From CAINEC01 sp046303115 (GTDB taxonomy: Bacteria; Bacteroidota; Bacteroidia; AKYH767-A; OLB10), in assembly GCA_046303115.1 (NCBI GenBank), contig JBKCGZ010000143.1:1-64000 (forward strand): a stretch of 64,000 nt of DNA. Direction: 5' to 3'. The notes beneath the pieces were generated by a model that ran no database searches, was not told where the DNA came from, and saw only the letters and a list, made by a program, of their open reading frames with translations. The position numbers and the translations under genes were made by a program. Below are positions 1 to 7,287 of the stretch, one piece after another; position 1 is the stretch's first letter, and each line of letters opens with the position of its first letter.

Positions 1-24
1 ACCGTCGATGGTTACTTTAGGCAT
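1..24 (-). CDS. nuoG: NADH-quinone oxidoreductase subunit G, first 8 codons
   Basis: Only the start is in the window. Reading the minus strand from 24 gives MPKVTIDG, the usual opening of the N-terminal 2Fe-2S ferredoxin domain of the complex I subunit NuoG. It begins 12 bases after the nuoF stop and follows nuoA-B-C-D-E-F in the same direction, the standard gene order. The identity rests on eight residues plus position, so it is an inference from context. The rest of the gene lies beyond base 1. Confidence 0.75.
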
Positions 25-36
25 ATCAATATTTTC

Positions 37-1383
37 TTATGCTACTTCCGGTGAAATATTATTCAAGCGGTAATAGTGATTATCTTTTTTAATGGATGAT
101 GGATTCTTTACATACTCTTCGAATTCACTGCGGAAATGACGGATAGCACTTGCTACCGGCCATGCAGCTGCTTCACCTAATGGACAAATAGTTTTTCCTT
201 CAATCTTCGATTGGATATCCCATAGCAAATCAACATCTTCTAATGTTCCATGTCCATCTAAAATTTTATGAAGAACCTTTTCCATCCATCCTGTTCCCTC
301 TCTACAAGGAGAACATTGTCCGAAACTTTCGTGATGATAAAAACGACTGAATGTATATAAGTTTTTAACGACACTAGTATCTTCATCCATCACAATAAAC
401 CCACCTGAACCCAACATCGTTCCTGTAATAAATCCGCCATCAGACAATGACTCATACGTCATTAATCGAGGTTCGCCAGTGGCTAATTTTAATATTAAAT
501 CTTTTGGTAAAATTGGCACAGAAGACCCTCCAGCAACAACTGCTTTCAAATCTTTTCCATTACGAATTCCACCACAATATTCGTCTGAATAAATAAACTC
601 TTCTACAGGAATTCCTAATTCGATTTCATACACACCAGGCTTATTAATATGTCCACATGCAGAAATTAATTTTGTTCCTGTACTTTTTCCAATTCCAATT
701 TTCGCATACTCATCACCACCCATTTTCACAATTGGAACAACAGCCATGATACTCTCGACATTATTCACCACTGTTGGGCGCTGCCATAAACCTTGAATCG
801 CTGGGAATGGAGGTTTGATACGCGGATTACCACGCTTTCCCTCTAACGATTCTATTAATGCTGTTTCTTCTCCGCAGATATACGCTCCTGCACCACAATG
901 AACATGTAAATCGAAATCGAATCCGCTGCCCATGATGTTCTTTCCTAACAATCCTGCTGCATATGCCTCATCAATTGCTTTTTGCAGAATATGAAAAACA
1001 TATAATAATTCACCACGGATATAGATATACGAAGTATTAGCGCCTAATGCAAAACTACCGATGGCCATCCCCTCAATTAATAAGTGAGGACTACGCTCCA
1101 TCATGTAACGATCTTTGAAAGTCCCTGGCTCCGACTCATCTGCATTACAAACTAAGTGACGAGGTACACCATCAGGCTTTGCTAAGAAACTCCACTTCAT
1201 CCCTGTTGGGAATCCTGCTCCACCGCGACCTCTTAATCCTGATTTTTTTACTTCTTCAACGATAGCATCCGGAGACATGCCTAATGCTTTTTTCAATCCA
1301 TCGTATCCACCATGCTTACGATAAACATCGAGTGATTGAATGCCCGGTACATTTATATTTTCGGTTAGTAATTTACGTCCCAT
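37..1383 (-). CDS. nuoF: NADH-quinone oxidoreductase subunit F (NADH/FMN-binding subunit)
   Basis: This is the NADH dehydrogenase subunit of respiratory complex I, which accepts a hydride from NADH onto FMN and passes electrons to Fe-S clusters. The glycine-rich FMN/NADH site GLRGRGGAGFPTGMKW is at residues 49-64 and the CGEE motif at 170-173. The C-terminal cluster region reads ESFGQCSPCREGTGW, with Cys357, Cys360 and the distal Cys400 (TICPLGE). In the family the first ligand of this N3 4Fe-4S site is a Cys where this protein has Phe354 (codon TTC at 322-324). The length of 448 aa is normal. The gene lies 26 bases after nuoE and 12 before nuoG in one operon. Apart from the Phe it looks intact and functional. 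Confidence 0.97.
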   Translation of the reverse strand: MGRKLLTENINVPGIQSLDVYRKHGGYDGLKKALGMSPDAIVEEVKKSGLRGRGGAGFPTGMKWSFLAKPDGVPRHLVCNADESEPGTFKDRYMMERSPHLLIEGMAIGSFALGANTSYIYIRGELLYVFHILQKAIDEAYAAGLLGKNIMGSGFDFDLHVHCGAGAYICGEETALIESLEGKRGNPRIKPPFPAIQGLWQRPTVVNNVESIMAVVPIVKMGGDEYAKIGIGKSTGTKLISACGHINKPGVYEIELGIPVEEFIYSDEYCGGIRNGKDLKAVVAGGSSVPILPKDLILKLATGEPRLMTYESLSDGGFITGTMLGSGGFIVMDEDTSVVKNLYTFSRFYHHESFGQCSPCREGTGWMEKVLHKILDGHGTLEDVDLLWDIQSKIEGKTICPLGEAAAWPVASAIRHFRSEFEEYVKNPSSIKKDNHYYRLNNISPEVA

Positions 1384-1409
1384 TTTGATTTTTATAAATT
1401 GGTTACCGG

Positions 1410-1952
1410 TTATTTAATTTCTTTTTTTGACCAATGTGAAACTGGCTCCACTACTGTTGCTCTACACTCATGAATGATATTATCCACTTTGTCTAATGTC
1501 AAATTCTCATGATACGTCTCGCCTATCTGCATCATTGGTGCTGTACCACATGAAGCAAGACACTCTACAGTTTTTAAAGTAAACATTCCATCAGCAGTTG
1601 TTTGACCTACTTTAATCGATAGTTTTTTCTCTATATATTTTACAATATCATCAGAGCCTAATAACCAACAAGGACCTGTATGACAAACTTCGATCACACA
1701 CTTTCCTACTGGTTTTAAGTTAAACATAGAATAGAAAGAGGCTACTTCATAAACTTCAATAGGAGTAATATCTAATAGCGAAGCAACATAGTCCATTGCA
1801 TCTGAACTCAACCATCCGCCAAACTCAGCTTGTGCTATATGCAACAAGGGAATCAATGCTGACTTTTGCTTTCCTTCCGGATATCTTTTTATCATTCGTT
1901 GCGATAAAGCAAGAGCCTCGTCGCTGAACTTTAATTTATTTTCGTTATTCAT
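1410..1952 (-). CDS. nuoE: NADH-quinone oxidoreductase subunit E (24 kDa, 2Fe-2S)
   Basis: Thioredoxin-fold subunit of the NADH-input module of complex I that holds the N1a 2Fe-2S cluster next to NuoF. All four expected ligands are visible: Cys90 and Cys95 in CHTGPC, Cys131 and Cys135 in CLASC, with the family spacing C-x4-C and C-x3-C. The length of 180 aa is usual. The start ATG at 1952 lies 22 bases after the nuoD stop, and nuoF follows 26 bases downstream, so the gene sits within the nuo operon. No anomaly was seen in this subunit, in contrast with its partner NuoF. Confidence 0.97.
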   Translation of the reverse strand: MNNENKLKFSDEALALSQRMIKRYPEGKQKSALIPLLHIAQAEFGGWLSSDAMDYVASLLDITPIEVYEVASFYSMFNLKPVGKCVIEVCHTGPCWLLGSDDIVKYIEKKLSIKVGQTTADGMFTLKTVECLASCGTAPMMQIGETYHENLTLDKVDNIIHECRATVVEPVSHWSKKEIK

Positions 1953-1974
1953 ATATAAATCTTGTGATTTAATA

Positions 1975-3180
1975 TTATGCGTCTAATTCGCCTGCGATTA
2001 CATTCATTGAACTCATTGTTAAGATAGCATCACTTAAGAATGCACCTTTAACCATTTCAGGATATGCTTGATAATAGATAAAGCAAGGACGACGGAAATG
2101 TAAACGATAAGGCGTTCTTCCTCCATCACTCACTAAATAAAATCCTAATTCTCCATTACCACCTTCTACTGCGTGATACACCTCTCCTTTCGGCATTTCA
2201 GTTTCACCCATCACAATCTTGAAATGATAAATCAATCCTTCCATCGTATTGTAAACATCTTCTTTCTCTGGTAAGAAGAAATTAGGAACATCCGCATGGA
2301 AAGTTGTTTTGTCTTCCATCTTATCTAACTTTTCTACAGCCTGACGAATGATGCTCAAGCTCTGCCACATTTCCTGCTCACGCACCATAAAGCGGTCATA
2401 GGTATCACCGTTTGTCCCGAGTGGAATATCAAAAGTAAAATCTTCGTAACCTGAATACGGATTCATCACGCGCACATCATAATCAACACCAGCAGCACGT
2501 AAATTCGGACCCGTAAATCCGTATTGCAATGCACGCTCGGCAGTGATAGGTCCGCAGTTAATTGTTCTATCCATAAAGATGCGATTACGCACCAATAAGT
2601 TTTCGAACTCTTTTAATCCTTCAGGAAACTCTTTCAATAATTTATGAATTTTCTCCCATGCAAGCGGAGTAAAATCTCTTTCTAGCCCGCCAATACGACC
2701 GATATTGGTTGTTAAACGAGCACCACACAACTCCTCGTAAATTTCATAGATAAATTCTCTCCATTGAAAAACATATAAGAAGCCTGTCATTGCACCACTA
2801 TCTACTCCAATAACGGAGTTGCAAATAATATGATCTGCAATACGCGCCAATTCCATAATGATAACGCGCATATATTGAACACGCTTTGGAATTTCTATTC
2901 CTACCAACTTCTCAACCGTCATATGCCATCCCATATTATTAATTGGTGATGAGCAATAATTTAATCGATCGGTAATTGGAGTAATCTGGTTATAAGGTCT
3001 GCGTTCTGCTAACTTTTCGAACGCTCTGTGAATATAACCGATAGTTGGCTCTGCCTCTACAATTAACTCACCATCCATCTTCATGACATTTTGAAAAATA
3101 CCATGCGTTGCTGGATGCGTTGGACCTAAATTCAGGATTGTATATTCTTTCTCTTTGAGAATTTCTTTGTTTGAGTTCAT
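1975..3180 (-). CDS. nuoD: NADH-quinone oxidoreductase subunit D (49 kDa)
   Basis: Peripheral-arm subunit of complex I that helps form the quinone-binding cavity near cluster N2. It is the homologue of the [NiFe]-hydrogenase large subunit and lacks the metal-binding cysteines. Visible hallmarks are the N-terminal NLGPTHPATHGIFQ stretch (the quinone-site His region), EPTIGYIHRAFEKLAE, and the C-terminal MNVIAGELDA ending with the Asp typical of the family. The length of 401 aa matches stand-alone NuoD, so nuoC and nuoD are not fused here. It lies 11 bases after nuoC and 22 before nuoE. The assignment is firm. Confidence 0.98.
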   Translation of the reverse strand: MNSNKEILKEKEYTILNLGPTHPATHGIFQNVMKMDGELIVEAEPTIGYIHRAFEKLAERRPYNQITPITDRLNYCSSPINNMGWHMTVEKLVGIEIPKRVQYMRVIIMELARIADHIICNSVIGVDSGAMTGFLYVFQWREFIYEIYEELCGARLTTNIGRIGGLERDFTPLAWEKIHKLLKEFPEGLKEFENLLVRNRIFMDRTINCGPITAERALQYGFTGPNLRAAGVDYDVRVMNPYSGYEDFTFDIPLGTNGDTYDRFMVREQEMWQSLSIIRQAVEKLDKMEDKTTFHADVPNFFLPEKEDVYNTMEGLIYHFKIVMGETEMPKGEVYHAVEGGNGELGFYLVSDGGRTPYRLHFRRPCFIYYQAYPEMVKGAFLSDAILTMSSMNVIAGELDA

Positions 3181-3191
3181 CTTAGTAAATA

Positions 3192-3695
3192 TTAACGGCC
3201 AAACATTTTATCATCTTTATCTCCTCTGAAAGGATCTTCCAACGGAAACTCCTTGCGCATTGGCCATCCAACCAATGAATCCATATTCAGAATTCTTCTC
3301 ATATCAGGGTGACCATGAAAACGGAATCCGTAGAAATCATGCGTCTCGCGCTCTTGCCAATTTGCTGCAGGCCAGATATCTGACATCGTATCAAATACAG
3401 GCTCGCTGTCATTGGTAAATGATTTTATTCTGATTCGAAAATTAGCAGGCATATTATGCAACTGATACATCATTCCGAACTGAGCCGCCTGATCAGGGAA
3501 ATGTAATCCGCATAGCGTAGTAAGAAAATGAAAATTCAACGATTCGTCGTCATGTAAAAATTTCATAATCGACTTCAAACTGCTTTTTTCAACTGTAATC
3601 GTTAAAAAATCGTGTAGCATTTCAATACTCTGAATTGCACCTTCAAATTTCGATTGCAGTTTTTCTGTGATGTATTCCTGTGTTAATGAGGACAT
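3192..3695 (-). CDS. nuoC: NADH-quinone oxidoreductase subunit C (30 kDa)
   Basis: Peripheral-arm structural subunit of complex I that docks on NuoD. The family signature is present as ERETHDFYGFRFHGHPDMRR near residues 115-135, followed by the KEFPLEDPFRG segment that ends the conserved domain. The length of 167 aa fits a stand-alone NuoC rather than a NuoCD fusion. The gene is separated by 13 bases from nuoB and 11 from nuoD, consistent with one transcript. Confidence 0.97.
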   Translation of the reverse strand: MSSLTQEYITEKLQSKFEGAIQSIEMLHDFLTITVEKSSLKSIMKFLHDDESLNFHFLTTLCGLHFPDQAAQFGMMYQLHNMPANFRIRIKSFTNDSEPVFDTMSDIWPAANWQERETHDFYGFRFHGHPDMRRILNMDSLVGWPMRKEFPLEDPFRGDKDDKMFGR

Positions 3696-3708
3696 GATAA
3701 TTATTTAA

Positions 3709-4245
3709 TTACTCGATACCGTAAGAAGCTAATAACTCCTGATACTCTGGAGAATTTCTTCTACGCAACGATTCATTTTGAACTAATTCTTGAATTTTTA
3801 ATACGCCGTCGATAATTTGCTCAGGACGTGGAGGGCAACCAGGCACGTAAACATCAACAGGAATAATTCTATCGATACCTTGTAAAACACTATACGTATC
3901 GAATATTCCACCTGTAGAAGCACAAGCACCAACAGCAATTACCCATTTAGGTTCTGCCATTTGCTCATACACCTGACGAAGTACTGGTCCCATTTTTTTT
4001 GAGATTGTTCCCATCACCATCAGCAAGTCAGCCTGACGAGGAGAAAAACTCAAACGCTCAGCACCAAAACGACCGAAATCGTAAGTGGAAGCCATCGTTG
4101 CCATGAACTCAATTCCGCAACAAGAGGTAGCAAAAGGAAGCGGCCAGATTGAATTCTTTCTTGCCATTCCAACTGCTTTATCGAGGGAAGTTGCCAGGAA
4201 TCCTGGTCCTTCAAACCCTTCTAACTTTTGATTATTTTCAGACAT
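3709..4245 (-). CDS. nuoB: NADH-quinone oxidoreductase subunit B (PSST, cluster N2)
   Basis: Complex I subunit that binds the terminal 4Fe-4S cluster N2, which reduces quinone. All four ligands are visible: adjacent Cys42-Cys43 in the ATSCCGIEFM motif, Cys108 in GACAS, and Cys137 in PGCPPRPE. The length of 178 aa is usual. The gene is 13 bases after nuoA and 13 before nuoC in the same operon. No anomaly was seen. Confidence 0.98.
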   Translation of the reverse strand: MSENNQKLEGFEGPGFLATSLDKAVGMARKNSIWPLPFATSCCGIEFMATMASTYDFGRFGAERLSFSPRQADLLMVMGTISKKMGPVLRQVYEQMAEPKWVIAVGACASTGGIFDTYSVLQGIDRIIPVDVYVPGCPPRPEQIIDGVLKIQELVQNESLRRRNSPEYQELLASYGIE

Positions 4246-4258
4246 GATGAATGTATTA

Positions 4259-4639
4259 TTACTCCCACTTAAGGGCGCCTTTTTTAATAATGTAAATCAA
4301 TCCAAGGATCAACAATCCTAAGAAAACAAGCATTTCACCGAATGCGGCTAGTCCTACTTTGCTCCACTCTGCAAAATTTACCGCCCATGGATACATAAAA
4401 ATTACCTCCACATCAAACAACACAAATAAGATAGCAATCAAAAAATACTTGATCGAAAATGGAAGTCGGGAATTACCTTGCGACTCAATTCCGCACTCAA
4501 AAGTTTCAAGTTTTATACTCGATTTACGCTTAGGACCAAGTAGATGCGTTGCAAACATGGTAATTAAAACGAAACCGATAGCAACAACAAACATCATTGC
4601 AATTGGAAGGTAGTCGATAGGAGCGCTTAGTAAAATCAT
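4259..4639 (-). CDS. nuoA: NADH-quinone oxidoreductase subunit A
   Basis: Small inner-membrane subunit at the junction of the peripheral and membrane arms of complex I. The 126-residue protein shows three hydrophobic segments (about 10-32, 62-84, 95-117), the conserved FECGIES loop containing the switch-region Cys, and the acidic FVLFDVEVIFMYPW helix. It is the first gene of the nuo operon. A Bacteroidota-type promoter candidate lies 48-81 bases upstream on the minus strand. The membrane-arm genes nuoH-N are not in the window and are expected beyond nuoG. Confidence 0.97.
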   Translation of the reverse strand: MILLSAPIDYLPIAMMFVVAIGFVLITMFATHLLGPKRKSSIKLETFECGIESQGNSRLPFSIKYFLIAILFVLFDVEVIFMYPWAVNFAEWSKVGLAAFGEMLVFLGLLILGLIYIIKKGALKWE

Positions 4640-4686
4640 AATTGTTTGATATCAGTAACAATAATTTTCTATTAAAGTTTCGGGTG

Positions 4687-4720
4687 CGAATTTACCTTTT
4701 TTTTCGAGTGTAAATAACAA
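4687..4720 (-). promoter_or_regulatory. Candidate promoter of the nuo operon
   Basis: Reading the minus strand, a TTG at 4720-4718 is followed after 23 bases by TAAATTCG (4694-4687), one mismatch from the Bacteroidota -7 consensus TAnnTTTG. The bases after it are CACC, the same continuation seen after the perfect -7 boxes of miaB and atpD in this window. Transcription would start about 42 bases before nuoA. This is inferred from motif and position only. Confidence 0.45.
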
Positions 4721-4889
4721 ATCAATCTTGATTTTTAACAGGATTGTAATAATTTGTTGTTAACTCCAGTTTACATCCAATAATTGCTTAATTTTCAACT
4801 GATTTTTGAAAGTAGTTTTTGACATTTCCCGATTAGACAGCGAAACCGCCTAAACATTCTTCCCAGAAATTTGTTATCGTTGTATTGGT

Positions 4890-6374
4890 ATGAAAAAAAG
4901 TGTCCTCATTATTGGGTCAGGTTTAGGCTCACTTGCAACTGCTTTACGTCTCACAAAGAATGGCTACGACGTTAAAATAATAGAAAAATTCAGCACACCG
5001 GGAGGTCGTTTAAACATCATTGAAAAAGATGGTTTCAGCTTCGATATGGGACCTTCATTTTTTAGTATGTCTTACGAATTCAAAGAGTTATTCGACTATA
5101 TCGGAATCGCAAACCCGCTGCAATTAAACGAATTAAACCCTCTCTATTCCGTGTATTTTGAAGGAAAAGAAAAGCCTTTCATGATGCACAAGGATTTAAA
5201 AAAGCTTGAAAAGGAATTCGAGAATATTGAACCCCACTTAGAGCAAAAGGTTCGTAAATACTTAGATGCCGCTGGAAAATTATTCCACGACACAGAGAAT
5301 ATTGTTGTTAAGCAAAACTTCAATTCGAAGCTTGATTATCTTGCACAATTGACAAGAGTTCCGTTCAAACACGGACCTAAAATGTTCCGTTCGATGTGGT
5401 CGGAACTAGAAAAGAATTTCGATTCCGAAGAGGTAAAAGTAATTTTCTCCTTAGTTTCTTTTTTCCTTGGCTCTACCCCATTTCAAACGCCTGCAGTTTA
5501 CACCCTACTGAATTATACAGAATTAGTTCACGATGGCTATTGGAATGTACAAGGTGGTATGTATAAAATCGTGACTGAGATCAGAAAGATTTTAGAAGCA
5601 AAAGGAGTTGAATTTAAATTCAATACTGAAATTGTAGAAATTGAAGAGAAGGATGGAAAAGCAATAGCTGCGATTTCTAAAAATGGCGAGCGCTTTACTG
5701 CAGATATCATTGTTTGTAATGCTGATGCAGCTTCATTCCGAGGACAAGTACTGAAAAGAAAAGAATATTCTGAACCTAAGTTGGATCAAATGGACTGGAC
5801 CCTGTCTCCATTCACCATCTACCTAGGCGTGAAAGGAAAATTAGAGAATTTGCATCATCATAATTATTTCCTTGGAAATAACTTTAAAGAATATGCAGAT
5901 AAAATTTTCAAAACATCGGTAAGTCCTAATAAGCCTTATTACTACGTAAATGTTAGCTCGCGTTCAAACCCTGGATGTGCGCCTGAAGGACATGAAAATT
6001 TATTTATCCTTTGTCCAGTTCCTGATTTACGCTACAAACCAGATTGGAGCGATTCAGAAGAATTAGCCAAAACAATTATTAAAGATTTATCAGAAAGAGT
6101 TGGTTATGATATCTCTTCAAACATTGTAACGCAAACGATTTTATCGCCTGTTGAATGGCAAAACAATTTTAATTTATACAGAGGAAGTGGATTAGGGTTA
6201 GCTCATGGGCTAAATCAGATTGGCGGTTTCAGACCTGCCAACAAAGACGAAAAATTATCAAACCTCTATTATGTTGGAGCCAGCACAATACCTGGAACAG
6301 GATTGCCAATCGTGGTAATCGGCTCTCGCTTAGTAACAGAACGCATTTTACAAGATCATGGAACTATACACTAA
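4890..6374 (+). CDS. crtI: Phytoene desaturase (CrtI-type)
   Basis: FAD-dependent desaturase that converts phytoene stepwise to lycopene-type carotenoids at the membrane. The Rossmann dinucleotide site GSGLGS is at residues 9-14 with the downstream PGGRL element. The C-terminal family signature GTGLPIVVIGSRLVTERIL is near residues 466-485. The length of 494 aa is typical. The next gene, crtB, overlaps its 3' end by 17 bases, indicating a shared transcript. The exact product (lycopene versus a shorter desaturation product) cannot be read from sequence. A near-match -7 box (TATCGTTG, 4875-4882) lies just upstream of the ATG. No crtE, crtY or crtZ is adjacent. Confidence 0.93.
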   Translation: MKKSVLIIGSGLGSLATALRLTKNGYDVKIIEKFSTPGGRLNIIEKDGFSFDMGPSFFSMSYEFKELFDYIGIANPLQLNELNPLYSVYFEGKEKPFMMHKDLKKLEKEFENIEPHLEQKVRKYLDAAGKLFHDTENIVVKQNFNSKLDYLAQLTRVPFKHGPKMFRSMWSELEKNFDSEEVKVIFSLVSFFLGSTPFQTPAVYTLLNYTELVHDGYWNVQGGMYKIVTEIRKILEAKGVEFKFNTEIVEIEEKDGKAIAAISKNGERFTADIIVCNADAASFRGQVLKRKEYSEPKLDQMDWTLSPFTIYLGVKGKLENLHHHNYFLGNNFKEYADKIFKTSVSPNKPYYYVNVSSRSNPGCAPEGHENLFILCPVPDLRYKPDWSDSEELAKTIIKDLSERVGYDISSNIVTQTILSPVEWQNNFNLYRGSGLGLAHGLNQIGGFRPANKDEKLSNLYYVGASTIPGTGLPIVVIGSRLVTERILQDHGTIH

Positions 6375-7191
6375 AACCTGTACTGAAATAAGCAGAAAGA
6401 TTACGCATAATTACAGTACATCTTTTACTTTGGGCATTCGCACACTTCATAAAAAACTTCACGACCCAATTTATTCAATTTATGGATTTGTGAGAGTGGC
6501 TGATGAAATTGTAGATACTTTTCACGGTCACAACAAAACGGATTTGCTTACAAAGTTCAAAGCGGATACTTACGAAGCACTTGAAAATAAAATCAGCACG
6601 AATCCTGTGTTACATGCCTTTCAAAATGTTGTTCATCAGTACAACATCGATTATGATTTAATCGAAGCCTTTTTGAAAAGTATGGAAATGGATCTTTATC
6701 ATTCAACTTACGATGATGGTAAATACAACGAATACATTTATGGCTCAGCAGAAGTTGTTGGTTTGATGTGTTTGAGAGTATTTTGTAATGGTGATAATGC
6801 TGAATATGATCGATTAAAAGCTCCAGCGAAACATTTAGGCGCAGCATTTCAAAAGGTGAATTTTTTACGTGACATGAAAAGCGATTATGCCGAGCGTGGA
6901 AGAGTTTATTTCCCTGAAGTTGATTTTAACTTTTTCTGTGATAAAACTAAATTAAAATTGGAGCAGGAAATTGAAGAGGATTTCAAGCTAGCGTTTGAAG
7001 GAATTAAGCAACTACCAATTGAAGCTCGCTTTGGAGTTTATGTGGCCTATATCTATTACCAGGCTTTACTTCGGAAGATCAAACAAGTCCCAGCATCAAC
7101 TATCAAAGATGTCAGAATTAGGGTTCCGAACAAGGAAAAATTTGCTTTATTACTTTCCTCTTGGTTCCGCTTCCGTTTAAATGTGATTTGA
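6358..7191 (+). CDS. crtB: Phytoene synthase
   Basis: Condenses two geranylgeranyl diphosphates into phytoene, the first committed step of carotenoid synthesis and the step just before CrtI. Both Mg-binding aspartate motifs of the squalene/phytoene synthase fold are visible: D49-E-I-V-D53 and NFLRDMKSDYAERGRVYFP near residues 168-186. The length of 277 aa is slightly short but complete. The ATG lies inside the last codons of crtI (17-base overlap), so translation is probably coupled. The 96-base gap after it holds the promoter and leader of the next operon. Confidence 0.94.
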   Translation: MELYTKTCTEISRKITHNYSTSFTLGIRTLHKKLHDPIYSIYGFVRVADEIVDTFHGHNKTDLLTKFKADTYEALENKISTNPVLHAFQNVVHQYNIDYDLIEAFLKSMEMDLYHSTYDDGKYNEYIYGSAEVVGLMCLRVFCNGDNAEYDRLKAPAKHLGAAFQKVNFLRDMKSDYAERGRVYFPEVDFNFFCDKTKLKLEQEIEEDFKLAFEGIKQLPIEARFGVYVAYIYYQALLRKIKQVPASTIKDVRIRVPNKEKFALLLSSWFRFRLNVI

Positions 7192-7225
7192 TCAGCACAT
7201 TTTCCTCTTAAAAAGGCAACTTTTT

Positions 7226-7233
7226 TATCTTTC
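7226..7233 (+). promoter_or_regulatory. Candidate -7 element of the SprB-like operon
   Basis: TATCTTTC is one mismatch from TAnnTTTG. Transcription would begin near 7238-7240, exactly where the leader hairpin starts. No clear TTG -33 element was found at the usual distance, so the call is weak. Confidence 0.3.
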
Positions 7234-7236
7234 TTA

Positions 7237-7285
7237 CGAATAAAGGCAGGTTAAAATCTATTAAACCTGAATCAGCCTTTATTCG
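7237..7285 (+). promoter_or_regulatory. Long leader hairpin directly upstream of the adhesin start codon
   Basis: The arms CGAATAAAGGC (7237-7247) and GCCTTTATTCG (7275-7285) are perfectly complementary over 11 bp. An inner stem AGGTT (7248-7252) pairs with AACCT (7264-7268). The right arm ends two bases before the ATG at 7288. There is no following T-tract, so it is not a terminator. It could shield the translation start or protect the mRNA 5' end. The pairing is seen directly; the function is inferred. Confidence 0.6.
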
Positions 7286-7287
7286 AA

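Noticed and set aside
4359..4613. Open frame on the plus strand opposite nuoA
   Set aside because: It lies wholly antisense to a clearly conserved subunit and its product has no recognisable domain.
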